DNA from: Xenophilus sp. Marseille-Q4582
Lineage (GTDB): Bacteria > Pseudomonadota > Gammaproteobacteria > Burkholderiales > Burkholderiaceae_C
Direction of reading: 5' to 3'
Assembly: GCF_916700565.1 (NCBI RefSeq)
Contig: NZ_CAKAKO010000004.1
Span: 744,001-808,000 of the forward strand
Length of the DNA stretch: 64,000 nucleotides
Shown here piece after piece: positions 59,839 through 64,000 of this stretch (positions are counted from its first letter, which is position 1; every line of letters starts with the position of its first letter). The position numbers were made by a program, and so were the translations under genes. The notes beneath the pieces are model-generated. The model searched no databases, had not been told where the DNA came from, and worked only from the letters and a program-made list of their open reading frames with translations.

Positions 59839-60684
59839 TCAGTCAGCGGCCAGCCAGGCCTGCATGGCCTGCACCAGCTCCGGTGCGCTGACGATGTGGG
59901 GGTAATGGCCGCCGCGCGGCAGGTGCACCTGCCGCGCTTCGGGATAGCGCTGCAGCACGCGCGCGCGCACGGCCGGGCCGATGATCAGGTCGTCGTCGCA
60001 ATGGCAGATGACCGTGCGCGACACCGTGCCCGCGGCCGGCAGCAGCGGCGCGCGAGACACCTGCCGCAGCCGCCCGTGCAGTTGCGCCACGGGGATCACG
60101 CGGTGCAGCATGTGGAGTTGCACGGCACGCAGCTCGTCGTCGGGTCGGGCCGCGAGGGCCTGGTCCCAGCGGGCCAGCACCTCGGCCGACGAGGCAGCCT
60201 GCAGCCAATCCGCATCGAACAGCGCCGCGCCCTTCAGGTCATCGCCATCGCTGAAGGTGTTGCCCAGCCACAGCGCGCGCAGTTGCTGCGGGTGGCGCTG
60301 CGCAAAGGCCTGCGCCCACCAAGCGCCGTACGAGGAACCCCAGAGCGCCACCGCGCCGGCGTTGAGCTCGCGCAGCAGGGCCGACAGTCCATCGGCCAGC
60401 GCCACCGCATCCAGGCCACCGGGGTAGGTGATGGCGATCACGCGCTGCTGCGCGTCGAAGGCTTCGGCGATGCGCCAGGCGCTGGCGGCATCGCCGAGCG
60501 CGCCGGGCAGCAGCACGAGCGCTGGGCCGGCGCGCCCGTTGTCGCTGAAACGCCAGAGCGCGGGCGAGCCGTCGGTGAAGCTGCGCCAGTGCTGTTGCGC
60601 GGTCCAGTGCGCCAGCTCCGGTGGGGCCGGGTGGGCGAGCGCGGTGCCCACGCAAACGCCTTCGGGCGACCGGGCGGCGCTCAT
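59839..60684 (-). CDS. Alpha/beta hydrolase
   Basis: A 281-residue hydrolase with the nucleophile elbow GSSYGAWWAQ, and downstream DDLIIGP (acid) and GGHYPH (His). It likely cleaves an ester or carbon-carbon bond in a compound handled by the operon. Start at 60684 overlaps the cupin stop by four bases. Confidence 0.82.
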   Translation of the reverse strand: MSAARSPEGVCVGTALAHPAPPELAHWTAQQHWRSFTDGSPALWRFSDNGRAGPALVLLPGALGDAASAWRIAEAFDAQQRVIAITYPGGLDAVALADGLSALLRELNAGAVALWGSSYGAWWAQAFAQRHPQQLRALWLGNTFSDGDDLKGAALFDADWLQAASSAEVLARWDQALAARPDDELRAVQLHMLHRVIPVAQLHGRLRQVSRAPLLPAAGTVSRTVICHCDDDLIIGPAVRARVLQRYPEARQVHLPRGGHYPHIVSAPELVQAMQAWLAAD

Positions 60685-61235
60685 GCCGCGAGGTACCCTT
60701 CCTCGCGCAGCGTCTTCTTCGCCTCTTCGGTGAAGTCCGCCTCGGGCGCGTTGCCGCTGATCACGAACATCAGGAAGTGGGTCTGCGTCGGCTCGTCGTG
60801 CGTGATGTTCTCGAAACGGCGGTTCACGCCGGGCGGGAAGGAGCACACATCCCACGGGCCGACGTCGAAATACTCGACCTGGCCATCCACTTCCCACGAA
60901 CAGCGCCAGCGGCCCGTGAGCGGCATGAAGGTCTCGTTCGTGTCGTGGTTGTGCATCATCGGGCCGTTGCCCGGCTTGGCTTCGCAAAAGCCCAGGTTGA
61001 AGCCCTCGCTGATCGGGATGGCAGAGTTCGCGGCCGCCTGCGCGCCCACGGGCGAGACCACATCGGCGCCGCCTTTGCCCTTGGGCGGCTGGAAGCCGAT
61101 CGCGTTGTAGAGCTTGCGTACCGCGCTGGGGTACTGGCTGTCGGGCAGGCCGCCGTCGAAGCCCTTGATGTCCTTGAAGAAGGCCACGCGCTTGCGCATC
61201 TCGTCGCGTGTGAGCCGGATCTGGGGAAGTGCCAT
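60681..61235 (-). CDS. Cupin domain protein
   Basis: A 184-residue protein with cupin metal ligands (MMHNHDTNETFMPLTGRWRC then DVCSFPPGVNRRFENI). This family includes dioxygenases and isomerases. First gene of the minus-strand operon, divergent from a LysR regulator. The substrate is unknown. Confidence 0.8.
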   Translation of the reverse strand: MALPQIRLTRDEMRKRVAFFKDIKGFDGGLPDSQYPSAVRKLYNAIGFQPPKGKGGADVVSPVGAQAAANSAIPISEGFNLGFCEAKPGNGPMMHNHDTNETFMPLTGRWRCSWEVDGQVEYFDVGPWDVCSFPPGVNRRFENITHDEPTQTHFLMFVISGNAPEADFTEEAKKTLREEGYLAA

Positions 61236-61335
61236 GGTGTGTGTCTCGTGAGGATGTCGGAAGGAGGAAGGGTCCGGACGGGGCGCAGTGTGAAGGGGCT
61301 CGCGGGCCCGCGCCATTGCGCCTGCCGATGCCGGC

Positions 61336-61352
61336 CATCGCATTGGCCGATG
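61336..61352. promoter_or_regulatory. Candidate LysR box between cupin operon and regulator
   Basis: CATCG-N7-CGATG, an inverted repeat that contains T-N11-A, lies between the divergent cupin and LysR genes. Typical place and form of a LysR binding site. Confidence 0.45.
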
Positions 61353-61403
61353 AAGGGCAAGGGTTTCCACGGGGAAGGGCCCGGGCAGGCAAGATCGCGG
61401 GCC

Positions 61404-62312
61404 ATGAAGATGCACGACCTGGACCTGCAACTGCTGCGCGCCTTCGACGCCCTGCTGCGCGAGCGCCACGTCACGCGCGCGGCCGAGCGGCTGGACATCA
61501 GCCAGTCCTCGATGAGCGTGTCGCTGGCCAAGCTGCGCGATCTGCTCGGCGACGAGCTGCTGATGCGCAGCGGCACGGGCTGGATGCCGACCGAACTCGC
61601 GCTGTTGCTGTGGCCGCGCGTGCAGGACGCGATCGTCGCGCTCGAACGCGTGCTGGAGCCGCCGCGCTTCGACCCGGCCCAGGCGGCCCACACCTTCCGC
61701 CTCATCGTGATCGACTACATCGACCTGCTGATGATGCCGGCCGTGATGCGCCGCATCCGCACCGAAGCGCCGAACGTGCGCATGCAGGTGCTGCAGACCA
61801 ACCCCGATCATTTCGGAGAAATGATGGCCGCGGGCGAGCTGGACCTGGCGCTGACCTACTTCCCCCACGCGCCCGAATACCTCAAGGGCCGCCGCCTGTT
61901 CTCGGACCGGTTCCTGGGCCTGGCCGCGCGCGGCCACCCGGTGCACGGCCAGGCGCTGGACGTGGCGGGCTTCTGCGCCTTGCCGCACGTGACCATCGAG
62001 CTCGGCTCGGCGCAGATCTACAACGTGCAGATCGATGCCGCGCTGGAGCCGCACGGCCTGCGGCGGCGCGTGCAGATGACCAAGCCCAGCTTCCTGGCGC
62101 TGCCCTTCGTGCTGGAGACCTCCGACATGGTGGCCAGCATTCCCGCGCGTCTGGCGCGGCGCATGACGCGCATGGCCGACGTGGCGCCATTCGACCTGCC
62201 GCTGGATCTGCCCACCTTCGACGTGCGCATGCTCTGGCATGCGCGCACCGACCATTCGCCGGCCCACATGTGGCTGCGCGAGCTGATGGTGGACTGCGCG
62301 CGGCATACCTGA
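61404..62312 (+). CDS. LysR-type regulator of the cupin operon
   Basis: A 302-residue regulator. HTH at 19-45 (RHVTRAAERLDISQSSMSVSLAKLRDLLG); the NodD/LinR-like domain includes DLALTYFPHAPEYLKGRRLF and PSFLALPFVLETSDMVASIPARLA. Divergent from the cupin-hydrolase-Bug operon, whose inducer it probably senses. ATG 61404; a second ATG follows two codons later. Confidence 0.9.
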   Translation: MKMHDLDLQLLRAFDALLRERHVTRAAERLDISQSSMSVSLAKLRDLLGDELLMRSGTGWMPTELALLLWPRVQDAIVALERVLEPPRFDPAQAAHTFRLIVIDYIDLLMMPAVMRRIRTEAPNVRMQVLQTNPDHFGEMMAAGELDLALTYFPHAPEYLKGRRLFSDRFLGLAARGHPVHGQALDVAGFCALPHVTIELGSAQIYNVQIDAALEPHGLRRRVQMTKPSFLALPFVLETSDMVASIPARLARRMTRMADVAPFDLPLDLPTFDVRMLWHARTDHSPAHMWLRELMVDCARHT

Positions 62313-62343
62313 AGCTTTTGGGCTGCGCGACCGCAGAGATACG

Positions 62344-62393
62344 CTGAACAGGCGCTCAGGGCATGCGCGCAGGGGCCGGCCGGGCCTGTTCAG
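62344..62393. repeat. Inverted repeat between converging LysR genes
   Basis: CTGAACAGGC (62344-62353) and GCCTGTTCAG (62384-62393) are perfect 10-bp inverted copies. The spacer is GC-rich and partly self-complementary. It may act as a two-way terminator, since genes converge here, though no T run is present. Confidence 0.5.
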
Positions 62394-63325
62394 GGCTGGG
62401 CCGCGCGGCGTGCGCCTTCGCCCGGGCGGTGGTGCAGCGCCGCGGCGGCCCGGCGGATGCATGCCATGAAGACCTGCCCCGCGCTGCCGGGTCGCCGCTG
62501 CGCCGGCGTGAGCAGCGACAGCTGCACCGTGGGCAGCGGCTCCTTCAGGCGCAGCGCGACGAGGCCGCGCGACAGGCGCTGGTTGTCGAACAGCGATTGC
62601 GCCACCAGGCTCAGGGCATCGGCCTTGCGCACCAGCGTCAGGCCGAGGTGGATGGAATGGCAGCGGATGATGTCCGGTGCGGCCGCAGGCTGTGCGTCGG
62701 CGGGCAGCAGCCTGTGCAAGGCCTGCACCGCATAGCCGGGCACCACCCACATCGCGGCGCCGAGCCGGCCGAAGCTGCGTGCGCGGCCCAGCGGATGGCC
62801 GGTGCGCGCCACCACGCGCAGCGGAAACTCCAGCAGCAGTTCGCGTTGGGTGTCGTCGGCGGCCGCGCCGGGCGGCGCCTGCATTTCGCTGAGCACGGCC
62901 AGGTCGAATTCGCGGTGCGCCCACAGCTGCGAGGCCTCGCCGCTGAATTCCTGCAGGTCCAGGCTCACGCCCGGCTGCTGCCGGCGAAAGTCCTGCAGCG
63001 CGGCGGGCAACAGGCTGGCCATGGCGAAGGAACTCAGCGCCACGCGCAGCGAACCGGCCACGCCGTCGCGCAGCCAGGCCAGCTCCTCTTCGGTGCGACG
63101 CACTTCGGCGAGCAAGCCCTGCGCGCGGCGCAGCAGCACTTCACCGATCGGCGTCGGCACCACGCCGGCGCTGCTGCGCACCAGCAGGGGCGCGCGCACG
63201 CTGCGTTCCAGCTCGCGGATGGCGTAGGTCAGGGCTGGCTGGGTCAGGGCCGCCTGACGCGCCGCGGCGCGCAGGCTGCCGGCTTCTGCCACGGCCTTGA
63301 AGATCTCCAGATGGCGCAGGTTCAT
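62390..63325 (-). CDS. LysR-type regulator, probable control of the amidohydrolase
   Basis: A 311-residue LysR protein: AVAEAGSLRAAARQAALTQPALTYAIRELE (HTH), then the substrate-binding domain. It diverges from the M20 amidohydrolase gene with a palindrome between, so it likely controls it. An upstream extension of the same frame is not needed. Confidence 0.9.
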   Translation of the reverse strand: MNLRHLEIFKAVAEAGSLRAAARQAALTQPALTYAIRELERSVRAPLLVRSSAGVVPTPIGEVLLRRAQGLLAEVRRTEEELAWLRDGVAGSLRVALSSFAMASLLPAALQDFRRQQPGVSLDLQEFSGEASQLWAHREFDLAVLSEMQAPPGAAADDTQRELLLEFPLRVVARTGHPLGRARSFGRLGAAMWVVPGYAVQALHRLLPADAQPAAAPDIIRCHSIHLGLTLVRKADALSLVAQSLFDNQRLSRGLVALRLKEPLPTVQLSLLTPAQRRPGSAGQVFMACIRRAAAALHHRPGEGARRAAQP

Positions 63326-63346
63326 CGCTTCAGCGCAAAGTGGGGT

Positions 63347-63363
63347 GATCAACCAATTTGATC
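63347..63363. promoter_or_regulatory. LysR box between regulator and amidohydrolase
   Basis: GATCAA-CCAAT-TTGATC is a perfect inverted repeat fitting a T-N11-A LysR-type site, 23 bases from the regulator start. Likely autoregulation and activation of the divergent gene. Confidence 0.6.
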
Positions 63364-63470
63364 GCTGACGAATTTTCCTTGTCTTCTGGCGCACGGCCAT
63401 CTGCGCTACCGTGCGCGGCGTTCGGGTCGCCGGCCCCTTTTCCCATCCACCTTTGCTTGGGTTCCCTCTC

Positions 63471-64000
63471 ATGACGCCTCCCTTCCGTCTTTCTTCCCGC
63501 CTGGCCTCGCTGCTGGGGGCGGGCCTGCTGTCCGTCAGCGCCTGGAGCCAGGGCGCTGGCGGTGCCGATGCCCTGCGCGCGCAGGCGCTGTCACTGGCCG
63601 ATGCCACCGAGGCACAGGTCATCGCATGGCGCCGCCACATCCACCAGCACCCGGAGCTTTCCTACCAGGAAGTGCAGACGGCCGCCTATGTGGCCGAGGC
63701 GCTGAAGAAGATGCCCGGCATCGAGGTCCAGACCGGCATCGCGAAGACCGGCATCAAGGCCGTGCTGCGCGGCGGCCAGCCCGGTCCGGTGGTGGCGCTG
63801 CGCGCCGACATGGACGCGCTGCCGGTGGAAGAGCGCAACGACCTGCCCTTCAAATCCACGGCCAAGGGCACCTGGCTGGGCAAGGAGGTGCCGGTGTTCC
63901 ATGCCTGCGGCCATGACACGCACGTGGCCATGCTGCTGGGGGCGGCGCAGGCCCTGTCGCAGATGCGCGCCGATCTGCCGGGCACCGTGGTCTTCCTGTT
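63471..64000 (+). CDS. M20-family amidohydrolase, partial at window end
   Basis: The visible 176 codons encode a signal peptide (LASLLGAGLLSVSAWSQG) and the start of an M20D peptidase/amidohydrolase: WRRHIHQHPELSYQE, ALRADMDALPVEE and HACGHDTHVAMLLG, the metal-binding histidines and aspartates of hippurate hydrolase-like enzymes. It probably hydrolyses N-acyl amino acids in the periplasm. The gene continues past the window. Confidence 0.9.
   Translation, partial: MTPPFRLSSRLASLLGAGLLSVSAWSQGAGGADALRAQALSLADATEAQVIAWRRHIHQHPELSYQEVQTAAYVAEALKKMPGIEVQTGIAKTGIKAVLRGGQPGPVVALRADMDALPVEERNDLPFKSTAKGTWLGKEVPVFHACGHDTHVAMLLGAAQALSQMRADLPGTVVFL

Overview
The window is GC-rich DNA from a beta-proteobacterium, most likely a member of the Comamonadaceae (Acidovorax/Variovorax-like). 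This is inferred from the chromosomal proteins (GlpK/GlpR/GlpD, a Bug-family receptor, an ATP-grasp/alpha-E pair) and from an intergenic repeat style typical of that family. No 16S gene is present to confirm it.

Positions 1 to about 42,560 are most of a siphovirus-type prophage; its left end lies outside the window. Left to right: (i) an immunity and accessory region (about 1-4,600) with a HicB-HicA-like toxin-antitoxin pair, a phage lipoprotein, a CI/LexA-like repressor on the minus strand facing a Cro-like gene, and small genes on alternating strands; (ii) a rightward early operon (about 4,650-13,640) with a CII-like regulator, a ParB-like protein, a superfamily 2 helicase, a TOPRIM primase, a NinB-like protein, several small nucleases and a Q-like antiterminator; (iii) a candidate late promoter, a Met-type (CAU) tRNA and a decayed tRNA; (iv) packaging and head genes (14,945-21,355); (v) a three-gene modification cassette (methyltransferase, glycosyltransferase, DUF115-like) inserted behind the capsid gene; (vi) neck and tail genes with a lambda-like slippery GGGAAAC in the tail chaperone and a very long (2,020 residue) tape measure; (vii) tail fibre genes, a lipoprotein SGNH hydrolase, holin, SAR-like endolysin and nested Rz/Rz1 spanins; (viii) a minus-strand HNH-AP2 nuclease and a tyrosine integrase.

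The right prophage junction falls inside comEC. From about 42,547 the frame reads the C-terminal end of the ComEC competence channel, which has no start of its own. The lysogen should therefore lack DNA uptake unless the phage excises.

The chromosome then carries an ATP-grasp/alpha-E pair, a zinc-ribbon protein, and the glycerol regulon glpK-glpR (minus) diverging from glpD (plus) with a repeat-type GlpR operator between them. A 161-bp MITE-like repeat follows. Next comes a compact biosynthetic operon (50,701-58,787): DarA-like and DarB-like dialkylresorcinol enzymes, a BtrH-like acyltransferase, an ABC exporter, an acyl carrier protein, a P-loop kinase and an atypical ketosynthase lacking one catalytic histidine. 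I think this operon is the most interesting uncharacterised system in the window. The remainder is a cupin - alpha/beta hydrolase - Bug receptor operon with a divergent LysR regulator, a second LysR regulator, and a divergent M20 amidohydrolase cut by the window end.
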